In this document: in pieces, positions 28,385 through 37,448 of the stretch
How the letters are laid out: the number at the start of each line of letters is the position of its first letter
Position numbering within the stretch: position 1 is the first letter of the stretch
NCBI GenBank assembly: GCA_964471915.1
Contig: CAYYID010000015.1
Span: 35,994-99,993, forward strand
Length of the DNA stretch: 64,000 nucleotides
DNA from: JAIEPW01 sp964471915
GTDB lineage: Bacteria > Acidobacteriota > Terriglobia > Bryobacterales > Bryobacteraceae
Reading direction: 5' to 3'
The notes under the pieces: model-generated
Told to the model about the DNA's origin: nothing
The model's database searches: none
What the model saw: the letters and a program-made list of their open reading frames with translations, nothing else
Made by a program: the position numbers and the translations under genes

Positions 28385-28959
28385 GGTTTCACTTGGACGT
28401 TGCCGCTGGTGAGCGCCCAGGTGCGCGCGTTCCCGTCCGGCCAAGGACGTGCCGCGCAGTAGGCGGCCGACGTCGGCAGCCCCGCGCTGCCTTCGAAACC
28501 GACGAACGTAGTTCGATCGTCGTTGGCGTCATCTCCCTCGCCGGAGTCGAGCACCCGGAACCAGATGTCCCGTCCCGGCTCGTGGACCGCCTGCTGAAAC
28601 GCGGGGTTCGTGGAGTTGTTCTGCGTCACTACGCCTCCGATCCAGGCTCGGCCCGTGGCCGCGTCCACCGCCAGGCAGGTCACTTCACCGTGAAACTCCA
28701 CACCCACGCTGTCGGCCTTGTGATGGAACCGGCCAGAAGCAGCACCGCCTTCCTTGGCGTTGGCGCTGAATGCGAACTGTACCGGTACGGTTCCGGAGAG
28801 CAGGTAGTGTCCGCCGCCGCTGGCGTGCGAATCTACGCCCCGGTCGGCGACGGCCGTGCCGGCTGCGAAAATTGACGCCAATCCGAGAACCGCGACTGCC
28901 CCCGCGACGGCAGCCGCCGCGCGAGACGCCCGGTGCCGGGACATGATGGATCGAGACAT
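28381..28959 (-). CDS. Secreted hypothetical protein
   Basis: A 192-residue protein with a long basic signal peptide (RHRASRAAAAVAGAVAVLGL, cleavage likely after TAVA). The mature part is a compact beta-rich domain: GGGHYLLSGTVPVQFAFSAN, EFHGEVTCLAVDAATGRAWI, FRVLDSGEGDDANDD, with two Cys residues (VTCLA, AAYCAA) that could pair. Similar secreted proteins occur in actinobacteria and chloroflexi, without known function. Its C-terminus overlaps the convergent AraC gene. Confidence 0.65.
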   Translation of the reverse strand: MSRSIMSRHRASRAAAAVAGAVAVLGLASIFAAGTAVADRGVDSHASGGGHYLLSGTVPVQFAFSANAKEGGAASGRFHHKADSVGVEFHGEVTCLAVDAATGRAWIGGVVTQNNSTNPAFQQAVHEPGRDIWFRVLDSGEGDDANDDRTTFVGFEGSAGLPTSAAYCAARPWPDGNARTWALTSGNVQVKP

Positions 28960-29105
28960 GCAATGACCTCCTGTTGCGTAATCCAGCCTTGGCTGGACGC
29001 TAGGCCAATGCTACGGAAACAGCCCGGCAGGGTCTTGCACATCGCCAGCAAACTTGCCTCGGCTTGCGCACCCGAGGCCGCGGCAGTACTACGTTTGCCT
29101 GCGGG

Positions 29106-29225
29106 TCACGGCAGGTACCGCCGATCGCACACACCGCCGGCACTGGGAGGCATGCAGCGCCATTCCAGCCGGACGTCGGTGAACCCGTCTTCCGTCAACA
29201 CCCGCCTCAGGGACTCCAGGGCAGG
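29106..29225 (-). pseudogene. Possible C-terminal gene remnant
   Basis: Minus-strand codons reading ALESLRRVLTEDGFTDVRLE, then WRCMPPSAGGVCDRRYLP and a stop, look like the end of a real protein (the LxxxGFTDV pattern is common near methyltransferase C-termini). No plausible start or N-terminal domain lies in frame upstream, where the frame runs across another gene. The remainder of the 282-nt gap (28960-29241) shows nothing further. Confidence 0.25.
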
Positions 29226-29241
29226 CGCACACCGCGGCCGC

Positions 29242-30081
29242 TTAGAGCGCCAGCTCGAAGACCCGCCAGACTGCGGCACGGATCTTCGCACGGTACCCTG
29301 TAACCTCGGCCGGCGGCAATCGGTCCCCGAAGCGCCAGTCTCCGGTGGCGTACCGCACCACCCGGACGACATCCTCCGTGGCCGGGCCGGAAATAGCCAG
29401 GAAAGCCTCGGAATCGTGGATCGAGACGACCGGCACGATCACCTTCGCTTTACCTTGGAGCCCGATCACTTGCGCGGAACGGACGAGAGCCTGGCGGAGA
29501 CCCCCCAGCAGTTCCTCCCGGTCAGCCGGGGACGCCGGGAGATCCGCGGGGGTGAGCACACCGATCCCGTCGGGCAGCTTCACTCTGCCCTCCAGAATCC
29601 TATCGATTTGCGGAGGCCGGAGCTCTCTGAAGAGGGGCCGGGTCAGGGAGAGCTCGTTTTTCTGGCCCGCAGCGCGCGGCGGCGGAGCCTGCACGACGAC
29701 TGCGCCGATCACCTCAGGCACAGGCGTGGAGGCGACGAACTCCCGCAAACGCGCGGCCAGCGGGACATTCGGGTTAGGCTGCACCGGCTTGAAGCTGCCG
29801 GCGAGGAGAGGGCCGTCGAGCGAGGGATAAGCGTCGAGACAAAAGCCCGAATCGTACGAGCACATCGCCACCGACGAATCCCAGCGCGCCGCCGCGATCA
29901 GCGGTTGGCCTGCGCCACCCCGGAGGTTCGCGTCGCCCACCCAGTAGGCGCGCCACTTGATCAGCGGCAGGAGATCCTTGAAGAGGGCCTGCAACTCACC
30001 GGGAGCACTCTCGCCCTGGCCGAAGGCGGCGGCCCCGAAGATGTGGAAGCCCGCGCAGGCGACGGCAAGGAGCCGGGTCAC
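29242..30081 (-). CDS. Secreted hypothetical protein
   Basis: A 279-residue protein with a signal peptide (MTRLLAVACAGFHIFGAAAF, cut near GQG). The mature part mixes helices and strands: FKDLLPLIKWRAYWVGDANL, MCSYDSGFCLDAYPSLDG, LREFVASTPVPEVIGAVVVQ, ILEGRVKLPDGIGVLTPADL. I recognise no domain or catalytic motif. It ends close to trxA on the same strand (start 33 nt after the trxA stop) and may be co-transcribed. Confidence 0.6.
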   Translation of the reverse strand: MTRLLAVACAGFHIFGAAAFGQGESAPGELQALFKDLLPLIKWRAYWVGDANLRGGAGQPLIAAARWDSSVAMCSYDSGFCLDAYPSLDGPLLAGSFKPVQPNPNVPLAARLREFVASTPVPEVIGAVVVQAPPPRAAGQKNELSLTRPLFRELRPPQIDRILEGRVKLPDGIGVLTPADLPASPADREELLGGLRQALVRSAQVIGLQGKAKVIVPVVSIHDSEAFLAISGPATEDVVRVVRYATGDWRFGDRLPPAEVTGYRAKIRAAVWRVFELAL

Positions 30082-30114
30082 GGCGGGCTCACCTCCAGAG
30101 ATGCGGGCGGGGAC

Positions 30115-30444
30115 TTACAGGTGCGGCTCGATCATCTTCTGCAGGTCGCCCTTGCCGACGGCGCCCACCTGCTGCGCGACCACTTTGCCGCCCTTGAACA
30201 GCAGCAGCGTCGGGATGCCGCGCACGTTGTAACGCGAAGCCGTCCCCATATTCTCGTCGACGTTCAGCTTGCCGACCTTCACCTTGCCGGCGTAGTCGTC
30301 CGCAATGGCGTCCACCGTGGGACCGATCATGCGGCACGGCCCGCACCACTCGGCCCAGAAGTCCACCAGGACGGGCGTCTCCGCGTTCAGCACATCCGCG
30401 TCGAAGGCGGCATCCGTAAAGTTCAGCGTGTTCGTACCAGCCAT
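30115..30444 (-). CDS. trxA: Thioredoxin
   Basis: A 109-residue cytosolic thioredoxin with the active site WCGPC (Cys34 and Cys37), the preceding VLVDFWAEW and the cis-proline loop RGIPTLLLFKGGKVV. It reduces disulfides in ribonucleotide reductase, peroxiredoxins and other targets using electrons from thioredoxin reductase. No signal peptide, so it is the cytoplasmic form. Confidence 0.96.
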   Translation of the reverse strand: MAGTNTLNFTDAAFDADVLNAETPVLVDFWAEWCGPCRMIGPTVDAIADDYAGKVKVGKLNVDENMGTASRYNVRGIPTLLLFKGGKVVAQQVGAVGKGDLQKMIEPHL

Positions 30445-30505
30445 GTTCTTTGCTTTCTCACTCTCCCCGGCTACTGATGCGTAGCGGGGCAGGGAAGATT
30501 CAACC

Positions 30506-31921
30506 TCAGCTTAACAGATGACGGTATAAGGCGGCGTAATCGCGGGCGGCGTGGTCCCAGGAGAAGTCCTGCGCCATGGCCCGGCGCATCATGGATTGCC
30601 AGTTGTCGCGGTCGTTGAACCAGGAATCGATGGCAAACCGGAGCGATCCGTACAGATCCCAGCCGGACTCGCCCCAGAACTTGAACCCCGTCCCCGGCTG
30701 CACCGTGTCGTCGAGGCCGCCGGTGGCCCGCACCACCGGCAGCGTGCCGTAGCGGAGCCCGTAGATCTGGTTCAAGCCGCAGGGCTCGTAGCGGCTGGGC
30801 ATCAGAATCATGTCGGCGCCGGCCGTGATGCGGTGCGAGAGCGAGTTGTCGTAACCAATGCGGACGCCGATTTTTTCGGGGCGCGCGGCGGCGAACCAGC
30901 GGAACAGATCCTCATACTTGCGCTCGCCGGACCCGAGGATGATGAACCGCGCGTGCTCATTGGCGAGCTTGTGCATGATCTCGGCGACGAACTCCAGGCC
31001 CTTCTGGTGCGCGAAGCGGGTCACCATGCCGATGACGGGCCAGTCGGGCTCGGCGGGCATGCCGAAATCGGCGAGCAGCGCGCGCTTGCACTCCTGCTTG
31101 CCGGCGAGGTCCGCGGAAGAGTAGTGCGCGGGCGCGTAGTGGTCATGCTCGGGGTTCCACTGGCGATAGTCCACGCCGTTCAGGATCCCGAACAACTCAT
31201 GCGAGCGGGCGCGGAGCAGGCCGTCCATGCCGAAACCGAACTCCGGGGTCTGGATCTCCTTGGCGTAGGTGGGGCTGACGGTGTTCAGTGCGTGCGAATA
31301 GACCAGGCCGGCCTTGAGGTAGTTCACGGAGCCGTGGTGCGCCAGCAGGTCCGAGCGGAAGAGGCTGCCGTCGAGGCCGACATCCTCGAGAACTTCGCGG
31401 CCGAACTGGCCCTGGTAGCCGAGGTTGTGGATGGTAAAGAGGGTCTTGATGCCCCAGAAGGTCGGGTCGCCGGCAAAGGTGTGGCGGAGGTAGCAGGCGG
31501 TGAGCCCGGCGGGCCAGTCGTGGGACTGGATGATGTCGGGCCGCCAGATGAGGCGCGCGATTTCGAGCGCGGCGCGGGAAAGCAGCGCGAAGCGGCGGTG
31601 GTTGTCGCCGAAGTCGCCCCACATGTCGGAGTAGACGCCCCAGCGGTCGAACAGGGGAGTGCAGTTCACCAGGAAATAGCGGACGCCGTCGATCACCGCC
31701 TGGTCGATCGCGACCTGGTAGTAGTGGGGTCCCATCCAGATATGCATCTGGTGCCAGATACGCTCGGCCCAGTGGACCTCGGAGTTGCCGTAGCGCGGCA
31801 TGACAACCGCCGTTTCGACACCCTGGCGCTGGAGAGCCTGGGGAAGCGCGCCCAGCACGTCGGCGAGGCCTCCGGTTTTGACGAAGGGGTTCGCTTCGGA
31901 GGTGACCATCAGGACGCGCAT
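30506..31921 (-). CDS. glgA: Glycogen synthase (ADP-glucose)
   Basis: A 471-residue GT5 enzyme that extends alpha-1,4-glucan from ADP-glucose. The N-terminal MRVLMVTSEANPFVKTGGLA carries the KTGGL substrate-binding motif; VGMVTRFAHQKGLEF-like sequence (VIGMVTRFAHQKGLEFV) and MPSRYEPCGLNQIYGLRYG mark the C-terminal domain. Length matches bacterial GlgA. No other glycogen gene is nearby. Confidence 0.95.
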   Translation of the reverse strand: MRVLMVTSEANPFVKTGGLADVLGALPQALQRQGVETAVVMPRYGNSEVHWAERIWHQMHIWMGPHYYQVAIDQAVIDGVRYFLVNCTPLFDRWGVYSDMWGDFGDNHRRFALLSRAALEIARLIWRPDIIQSHDWPAGLTACYLRHTFAGDPTFWGIKTLFTIHNLGYQGQFGREVLEDVGLDGSLFRSDLLAHHGSVNYLKAGLVYSHALNTVSPTYAKEIQTPEFGFGMDGLLRARSHELFGILNGVDYRQWNPEHDHYAPAHYSSADLAGKQECKRALLADFGMPAEPDWPVIGMVTRFAHQKGLEFVAEIMHKLANEHARFIILGSGERKYEDLFRWFAAARPEKIGVRIGYDNSLSHRITAGADMILMPSRYEPCGLNQIYGLRYGTLPVVRATGGLDDTVQPGTGFKFWGESGWDLYGSLRFAIDSWFNDRDNWQSMMRRAMAQDFSWDHAARDYAALYRHLLS

Positions 31922-31981
31922 GACGGATATGGTGGCACAATCGCCGGCGGTCCCAGGCGGACGCTGCCGCCGGTGGGGCCG

Positions 31982-32575
31982 TCAGCGGGAGCGGCGGCGC
32001 CAGGCCAGTAAAGCGAAGCCGGCGGCGAACAGGCCGAGCGTGGCGGGTTCGGGGACCGCGTTGGTAACCAGGTCCGCGGATCCGCCATCGACGAACACCG
32101 AGGCCGACGTCGAGCCATCGGAGATCAGGTCGATCTGCACGACCGGTCCGGCGGCGAGCAGGAAATCACCCTCGGCCGACAGCAGGGAGATGAAGAACGC
32201 CGTGTCGATGCCGGTTCCGGCGGGGCTGTCCAGCAGCGGGCCGGCGAAGGTCACCAGCAGACTGAGCGTGTCGCCGAAGGCGATCGCCTGGAGGTAGGTG
32301 TTCGGATCCACCCCCGCGGTATTCGTGAGCACCAGGTTGCCGCCCGCCAGGGTTCCCGTAGCGCTGCCCGTGGTGGTGGGCGAGCCCGTGAGTCCGCCCG
32401 AGGGAACGAAATTGGTGATGGCCGCGGTGGCGCTCTGGCCGCCCGCAGACCCCGGGTTGAACTGGAGGTCGAGGAAGCCGGAGCCGAGGCCCGTGGTGTC
32501 GATGGTCACCTGGTACGACACCGTACCGGCAAAGGAAACCGCGGCCGCGGCTAGTAACAGGATCAGTTTCTTCAT
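31982..32575 (-). CDS. PEP-CTERM sorting domain protein
   Basis: A 197-residue exported protein. Signal peptide MKKLILLLAAAAVSFAG; C-terminal sorting signal VPEPATLGLFAAGFALLAWR followed by RRSR. The PEP motif, hydrophobic helix and basic tail should be recognised by an exosortase (EpsH-type) for cell-surface or extracellular-matrix attachment. The mature part is Gly/Thr/Ala-rich beta structure without a recognised domain. It sits 5 nt downstream of the nuclease gene stop region on the opposite side of no other gene, so the two are probably one unit. Confidence 0.88.
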   Translation of the reverse strand: MKKLILLLAAAAVSFAGTVSYQVTIDTTGLGSGFLDLQFNPGSAGGQSATAAITNFVPSGGLTGSPTTTGSATGTLAGGNLVLTNTAGVDPNTYLQAIAFGDTLSLLVTFAGPLLDSPAGTGIDTAFFISLLSAEGDFLLAAGPVVQIDLISDGSTSASVFVDGGSADLVTNAVPEPATLGLFAAGFALLAWRRRSR

Positions 32576-32580
32576 GGCGA

Positions 32581-35283
32581 TCAGAGCACCCCGCTGTAGA
32601 GCTTCGCAACGTAATTCAGGGCGCTGACGCCCGTGCTGGAAAATTGCAGCGGCACGGAGATAGTCTGGCCCGGGGCAATCGTACCCTGCACGGTGATGTA
32701 CGGCGATCCCGCTTCGGTACCGGTACGGTTCACCAGGGTCCAGCCGCCGGCGAGGTTTGAGAACAGTACCTGTAGCGGCGCGGCGATCGCGCCCGCGCCG
32801 GTGTTGGTGATGCGCAGCGTTCCGGAGTAGATGTTCGTCACGCGATTGAAGAACAGTCCGGAGCGGGCGAACGACACCGTGGTAGCCTGCAGCGGCGCCT
32901 GCGCGAGGTACACCACCGGCGGATCGTGATCGGAATACCGCTCCGGACCGGTGGTGTTCCGCGCCGTCGCCGGGAAATCCGCGTTGTTGCGGGCGTACGC
33001 GAACCGGGTGACAAGCGGCGCCAGGCGGGAACTCGCCAACGCCTGGTCCAGCGTCTGGGCGCTGCCGTCGAAGGAGAACGAATAGCGCTGGTCCGCGGTC
33101 ACGAGCGTGTTCAGGTTGACGTAGTTCGGGTCGACCACATCGGCCGAGGGCAGCAGCACCTGGTCCGCCGGCGCGGGCGACCCGAGGATGGCGCCCACCA
33201 TGTCGATGTACCCATCGTTGAACTCGAAAGCGTTGTAGTCGCCGACGATCAGGACCCGCGCGCCCGCCGCCTGCAGGCTTTGAGCGAGGTTGGCCGTAAA
33301 GGCGGCCTGAGCCTGGCGTTCGGCGCGCCGGCGGGCGCTGGTGTTAATGTTCGACAGCGCCAGGAAATGGACGTTTACGACGGTGAGGTTGCGCACCAGG
33401 TCGGTGCCCGCGCGCGCTACGGTCAGATCCATCACCAGCGGCGGCCGGTCGAACGTCGCGGTGGGCGATCCATTCTCAGGGTTGATGTAGGTGTCGGTGG
33501 CGCCCACCTGGGTGACGCTGTTCACCGTGACGCCGGCGCCGCCGCGCACCAGGAAGCCCACGTCGATGCCGCTCGGATCGGTGCCCTCGGTGGGCAGGAA
33601 GGCCTGGTAGTTGAGGGCCGGGTCATCGGTGTTGAGTTTCGTGGCGATGGCCTGCAGCGTGGACAGGTTCTCTACCTCCTGCACCGCCAGGATGTCGGGC
33701 GAGCCCAGCACGGTCCGGACGGCCAGGGAGAGTTTCGCCAGCCGGTTGGCAAATGCGGTGTCGGTGAGGACCGCGCCGCCGCCCGCGGTGGTGTCGTAGA
33801 ACCGCTCCAGGTTCGCGCTGGCGACGGTGAACTCGGCAGCGGTCTTGGCGGGTACGGCGGTCGCGCCGCTCAGCCCGCCGGTGACGGTGCCCGAACCGGG
33901 GTCCGGATTCAGGGTGTAGGTGCGGAAACCGAAATCGAGCACGCCCGTGACGTTCGTGATCACGGCGCCGGTGGAGACGTTCCACTGGGCGGCGCCGGTC
34001 TGGCCGTCGCTATCCACGCGGATCCGCTCGGCGTTGGTATCGAAGCGCGCCGTGTTGGCGGGCGTACCGGCCGGCGGCGGCTCCGTGAGCGGGATGCCCG
34101 GTTCGCGGAACGGCCGCGCCACTCCGGTGACGACGGCGACGAATACGCCGTTGCTGGAGGCCGTCGCGGTCGACTCGGTGACGGTGCCGAGCGTCGGCGC
34201 CACGGCGGTGAGCGATGCAAAGCTCACGCGCATGCCTTCGTAACGCTCGAGTTGTTGGATCTGTTCGAGCGTGGAGCCGCCGGTGGGAGTGTTCGCGCTG
34301 GTCAGCGGAATCGCCGCCGGGAGGGGGTTGCCGGTGGAGACCGCGACGACGGAGGGGCCGGTGATCTCCGTGAGAGACACCCCGTTCGGGTCGGTCGTCG
34401 AACCCTTGAACTCGATCACCGTTCCGGTCACTTCCACCGAGTTGCCGACGGCGGCGCTCGCGGGCGGCGCGGAGCTGGTGAAGACGAAAATGCCCTCCGA
34501 GGTCGCCGGATCGGCGTCCGTCAGAGCGTCCGGCGTTTGCAGGAAGAACCCGTTGGACTTCAGCGCGGTCACGATGCCGCTGGTGCGCACGACGGCCGCC
34601 TCCAGCGGTGAAATGAGGCCGGTTCCCTGGATCTGGCTGATGGCCGTGAGCGGCGGCGGCGGGGGCGGCGGCGCGCTGCAGTTGTTCCCCGGCGCGGTGC
34701 TGTTGCGCGGGTTGGGCGCACCCGAAGCGAAGTCCGCGGAATTGACGTTCGTGTCGGCGCAGCCGTTCGACCCGCGCAGCGCCGCGGTGGTGTTGCTCAG
34801 CCCCGGCGCGGCGCCCGCGCCTTCGAACTGATTCGCCGTGCCATAGCCCACGAAATCAACGATCCGCCCGCCGGAGACCCCCTCGCCCGCGGTGAGGGCC
34901 GTCGCGCACGAGTTCAGCAACGCGACTTTACCGGCGGTCGCACTCATGGCGGTGAGCCCGGTGGCGTCCGGCGTGGGCAGGTTGGTGGTTCCGCCCGCGC
35001 CCTGCGCGAGCTGCACCAGGTAGTACTTGCCCGGATCGATGCTGCCGCTGAGCGGGACGTTCTGGTTGTTGGAGAGCGTGAACGTCCCAGCCGACGATGC
35101 GTACTGCACGCACCAGCCGGTAAGGGACTGGCTGCTGGTGCCACGGTTGAACAGCTCGACGAAGTCGTTGCGCAGCGTGGCGCCGCTGTTGCCGCCGCCG
35201 CTGTACACCTGACTGATCACGACCTGCCCCGGAGCGCGCAGAGCGACGGCGAGGACCGACAAGAGAAGGATACGGAGTCTCAT
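32581..35283 (-). CDS. Secreted nuclease: lamin-tail + endonuclease/exonuclease/phosphatase domain
   Basis: A 900-residue exported protein (signal MRLRILLLSVLAVALRAPGQ). Residues ~20-190 form a lamin-tail domain (VVISQVYSGGGNSGATLRND). A Pro-rich linker follows, then an OB-like region. An EEP nuclease fold spans ~490-790 (PDILAVQEVENLSTLQAIAT, NLTVVNVHFLAL, VLIVGDYNAFEFNDGYIDM, RYSDHDPPVVYLA), with Glu, Asp/Asn and the terminal His typical of ExeM/NucH extracellular DNases. A C-terminal beta domain may mediate surface contact. Likely role: degradation of extracellular DNA for nutrients or biofilm turnover. Confidence 0.85.
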   Translation of the reverse strand: MRLRILLLSVLAVALRAPGQVVISQVYSGGGNSGATLRNDFVELFNRGTSSQSLTGWCVQYASSAGTFTLSNNQNVPLSGSIDPGKYYLVQLAQGAGGTTNLPTPDATGLTAMSATAGKVALLNSCATALTAGEGVSGGRIVDFVGYGTANQFEGAGAAPGLSNTTAALRGSNGCADTNVNSADFASGAPNPRNSTAPGNNCSAPPPPPPPLTAISQIQGTGLISPLEAAVVRTSGIVTALKSNGFFLQTPDALTDADPATSEGIFVFTSSAPPASAAVGNSVEVTGTVIEFKGSTTDPNGVSLTEITGPSVVAVSTGNPLPAAIPLTSANTPTGGSTLEQIQQLERYEGMRVSFASLTAVAPTLGTVTESTATASSNGVFVAVVTGVARPFREPGIPLTEPPPAGTPANTARFDTNAERIRVDSDGQTGAAQWNVSTGAVITNVTGVLDFGFRTYTLNPDPGSGTVTGGLSGATAVPAKTAAEFTVASANLERFYDTTAGGGAVLTDTAFANRLAKLSLAVRTVLGSPDILAVQEVENLSTLQAIATKLNTDDPALNYQAFLPTEGTDPSGIDVGFLVRGGAGVTVNSVTQVGATDTYINPENGSPTATFDRPPLVMDLTVARAGTDLVRNLTVVNVHFLALSNINTSARRRAERQAQAAFTANLAQSLQAAGARVLIVGDYNAFEFNDGYIDMVGAILGSPAPADQVLLPSADVVDPNYVNLNTLVTADQRYSFSFDGSAQTLDQALASSRLAPLVTRFAYARNNADFPATARNTTGPERYSDHDPPVVYLAQAPLQATTVSFARSGLFFNRVTNIYSGTLRITNTGAGAIAAPLQVLFSNLAGGWTLVNRTGTEAGSPYITVQGTIAPGQTISVPLQFSSTGVSALNYVAKLYSGVL

Positions 35284-35288
35284 AGAAG

Positions 35289-35319
35289 GGGCTGAGCGAG
35301 GTTCAGCCCTACGAGCATA
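35289..35319 (-). promoter_or_regulatory. Promoter and 5' hairpin of the secreted nuclease gene
   Basis: On the minus strand a TATGCT hexamer (35319-35314) precedes a perfect 7-bp stem, GGGCTGA/TCAGCCC (35309-35303 with 35295-35289, 7-nt loop), that ends 5 nt before the start codon. The transcript would begin close to the stem base. The hairpin could stabilise the message or hide the initiation region, since no Shine-Dalgarno is visible. Confidence 0.4.
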
Positions 35320-35373
35320 GCCCGGCGCGGTGTCGTTTGGGTTACTGAAATAAGCGGTTTAGTACTAGCGGCG

Positions 35374-36687
35374 TCAGGCCCGCGCCGGGCGGTCGGTGAC
35401 CTTCCACTTCGCTTCGTCGAAGTACAGCACCTTGCCGGTCCGGTAGCTCATGACGGACATCGAGACCAGCACCTGCGCCTTGGCCCCGGTTTCGACATCG
35501 AGGCGCGGCTTCTGCCGGGTCCGCATGCAGGCGAGGAAATCCTCGACGTGCGCGCGGGTGGTGTCGGTGGTCTCCACCGGGATGCGGATGGGGGCGTCAC
35601 CGAACTTGGCTTTGTACTCGGGCGTCGCGGCGCGCTCCGGCTTCACGGTGATTTCGCTGGTTTCGCCCTCGAACCGGCCATGCTCGACCATGATCAGGCT
35701 GGCGTTCTTGCCGCGGATGAGCCCGGGGATGTGCTGCGAGTTCGCCATCGAGGAGCTGAGCACCAGGGAGTGACCCTGCTTGTACTCGGCCATGAGATGG
35801 AAGGTGTCGGGCACCTCGCGGTCCTTGTACGCGTAGATGCCGCCGGAGGCCATCACGCGGTGGGGGAATTGCGGCTCCGGCCAGCAGAGGTTCATCGGCG
35901 CGATGACGTGGTAGAAGAGATCGGTCGCGATGCCGCCGGAGTAGTCCCAGAACTTGCGGAACCGGAAGAAGCGTTCGGCGTCCCATTCGCGCCGGGGCGC
36001 GGGGCCCAGCCAGGTTTTCCAGTCGATGTAGTCGTCGCCCTCGCCGCGGGGACCGGCCTTGGGATCGATGCGCCAGTTCCATTCGCCGTCGAGCGAATTG
36101 CGATGGTAGGACCCCTGGCTCATGATGACGGGTCCGATCATGCCGTCGGCGATGGCTTGCTTGGCCTTTTTCCACTGGTCGCCGGCGGTGGTTTGTGACC
36201 CGACCTGAACGATCCGCCCGGTGCGCTTGGCGGTCTCCACCATGAGGCGCGCTTCGTCGACGGTGTGGCACATCGGCTTTTCGACGTAAACGTCCTTGCC
36301 GCGCTCCATGGCGGCGATGGCGATGCGGGCGTGCCAGTGGTCCGGCGTGGCGATGAGGACGGCGTCGACATCCGGGCGGGCGACGATCTCGCGCCAGTCG
36401 AGCGTGCCCGGGCAATTGTACTTGCGGGTCCCGTTGCCGACGCGCCGCTGCCAGGTATCGCAGACGCCGACCACCTGACAGGTGTTCTTGTCCTGGCCGA
36501 TCTTGTGGAAGGCTTCGATCACTCCGGAGCCGCGTCCGCCGTTGCCGATCACGGCCACCTGGATCCGGTCATTGGCGCCGAGCACGCGCGGCGTCATCCG
36601 CGACGAGCTGCCGGCAAACAGAGCGGGGGCCGCGGCAAGCCCCGCGGCGGACTTCAGGAACTCGCGGCGGGCGGAAGCGGAAGACAT
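35374..36687 (-). CDS. Gfo/Idh/MocA family oxidoreductase, Tat-exported
   Basis: A 437-residue NAD(P)-dependent sugar oxidoreductase-like protein. The twin-arginine leader ARREFLKSAAGLAAAPALFA is followed by the Rossmann start RIQVAVIGNGGRGSGVIEAF. EKPMCHTVDEARLMVETA is the conserved EKP motif. The C-terminal domain carries the family beta-sheet (FWDYSGGIATDLFYHVIAPM). Such 'TIM-barrel companion' secreted dehydrogenases are abundant in acidobacteria and planctomycetes; substrates are mostly unknown. A TACACT hexamer lies 9 nt before the start codon. Confidence 0.9.
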   Translation of the reverse strand: MSSASARREFLKSAAGLAAAPALFAGSSSRMTPRVLGANDRIQVAVIGNGGRGSGVIEAFHKIGQDKNTCQVVGVCDTWQRRVGNGTRKYNCPGTLDWREIVARPDVDAVLIATPDHWHARIAIAAMERGKDVYVEKPMCHTVDEARLMVETAKRTGRIVQVGSQTTAGDQWKKAKQAIADGMIGPVIMSQGSYHRNSLDGEWNWRIDPKAGPRGEGDDYIDWKTWLGPAPRREWDAERFFRFRKFWDYSGGIATDLFYHVIAPMNLCWPEPQFPHRVMASGGIYAYKDREVPDTFHLMAEYKQGHSLVLSSSMANSQHIPGLIRGKNASLIMVEHGRFEGETSEITVKPERAATPEYKAKFGDAPIRIPVETTDTTRAHVEDFLACMRTRQKPRLDVETGAKAQVLVSMSVMSYRTGKVLYFDEAKWKVTDRPARA

Positions 36688-36715
36688 GTCCCGAACAGTG
36701 TATCGCGGCGCGGGT

Positions 36716-37399
36716 TCAGGCGCGCTGCGGCGTGGCGATGCGCGCCGGCTTGCGGAAGGTCCGCCACCAGATATACAGGCACAGGATGTCGGCCATGGGG
36801 ATCAGCAAATCGATCACGGTGTTCTGCACGCCCCATTGCCGGAGGGCATGCGCCACGGCGATGGCGGTGACTTTGAGTCCCACGCCGGCCGACACCAGCA
36901 GCATCTGGAGGTCGGCGCCGCGCTGGCGCACCAGGACACTCCACAGGATCAGGTTCAGGATGGCGGCCGAGAAGTTGAGGTTGCGGCTCACTTCCGTCAT
37001 CCGGCCGAGGTATCCCCGGGTCCAAGGCTGCAGAACATACACGGAGTGCAGGAAGATGACGAGCACGCCGAGCGCGACGGCCCGGCCCACCGGAGCCCGC
37101 AGCGGCTGGTCCCCAAGCGCCCGCCAGATCAGCAGGATCACCAGCAGGAACAGCAGTAGATTGATGACCAGGTCGTCGGTCCAGTAGATGCGCGCGTAGG
37201 TGTTCCGGTCAAAGGAGCGCAGCGCCAGTTGCTCGACCACGCTGGTGACCAGCAGTCCGGCGCAGTAGACCAGGATGAAGGGGTAGGCCCGAAAATACTC
37301 GTTGCGGAGGATCGCCTGAATCACCAGGATCTGCAGCGTGATCCCGACGGCGTAGGCAATTACCCACGGGATGTCGCCCAGCGAGAGGCCTAGAAACAC
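36716..37399 (-). CDS. Multi-pass membrane protein
   Basis: About 227 residues from GTG 37399 with six to seven hydrophobic segments (IPWVIAYAVGITLQILVIQA, FILVYCAGLLVTSVVEQLA, LVINLLLFLLVILLIW, AVALGVLVIFLHSVYVL, MLLVSAGVGLKVTAIAVAHA). No catalytic signature is seen. It follows the repeat-peptide gene by 49 nt, with a strong hairpin in between, and could act with it (for example in export or sensing), but only position supports that. Confidence 0.65.
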   Translation of the reverse strand: MFLGLSLGDIPWVIAYAVGITLQILVIQAILRNEYFRAYPFILVYCAGLLVTSVVEQLALRSFDRNTYARIYWTDDLVINLLLFLLVILLIWRALGDQPLRAPVGRAVALGVLVIFLHSVYVLQPWTRGYLGRMTEVSRNLNFSAAILNLILWSVLVRQRGADLQMLLVSAGVGLKVTAIAVAHALRQWGVQNTVIDLLIPMADILCLYIWWRTFRKPARIATPQRA

Positions 37400-37402
37400 T
37401 TA

Positions 37403-37429
37403 GGGGTTCCTCCCGGAGGGAAGAACCCC
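37403..37429 (-). terminator. Strong hairpin between the repeat-peptide gene and the membrane gene
   Basis: GGGGTTC (37403-37409) pairs with GAACCCC (37423-37429); inside, TCCC pairs with GGGA around a 3-nt loop, separated by one mismatch. The stem ends 3 nt before the GTG of the membrane protein gene. It could terminate the highly repetitive small message, set the ratio of the two products, or mask the second start. No long U-run follows. Confidence 0.5.
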
Positions 37430-37448
37430 GTTAAGTTCGAGCTTCAAG

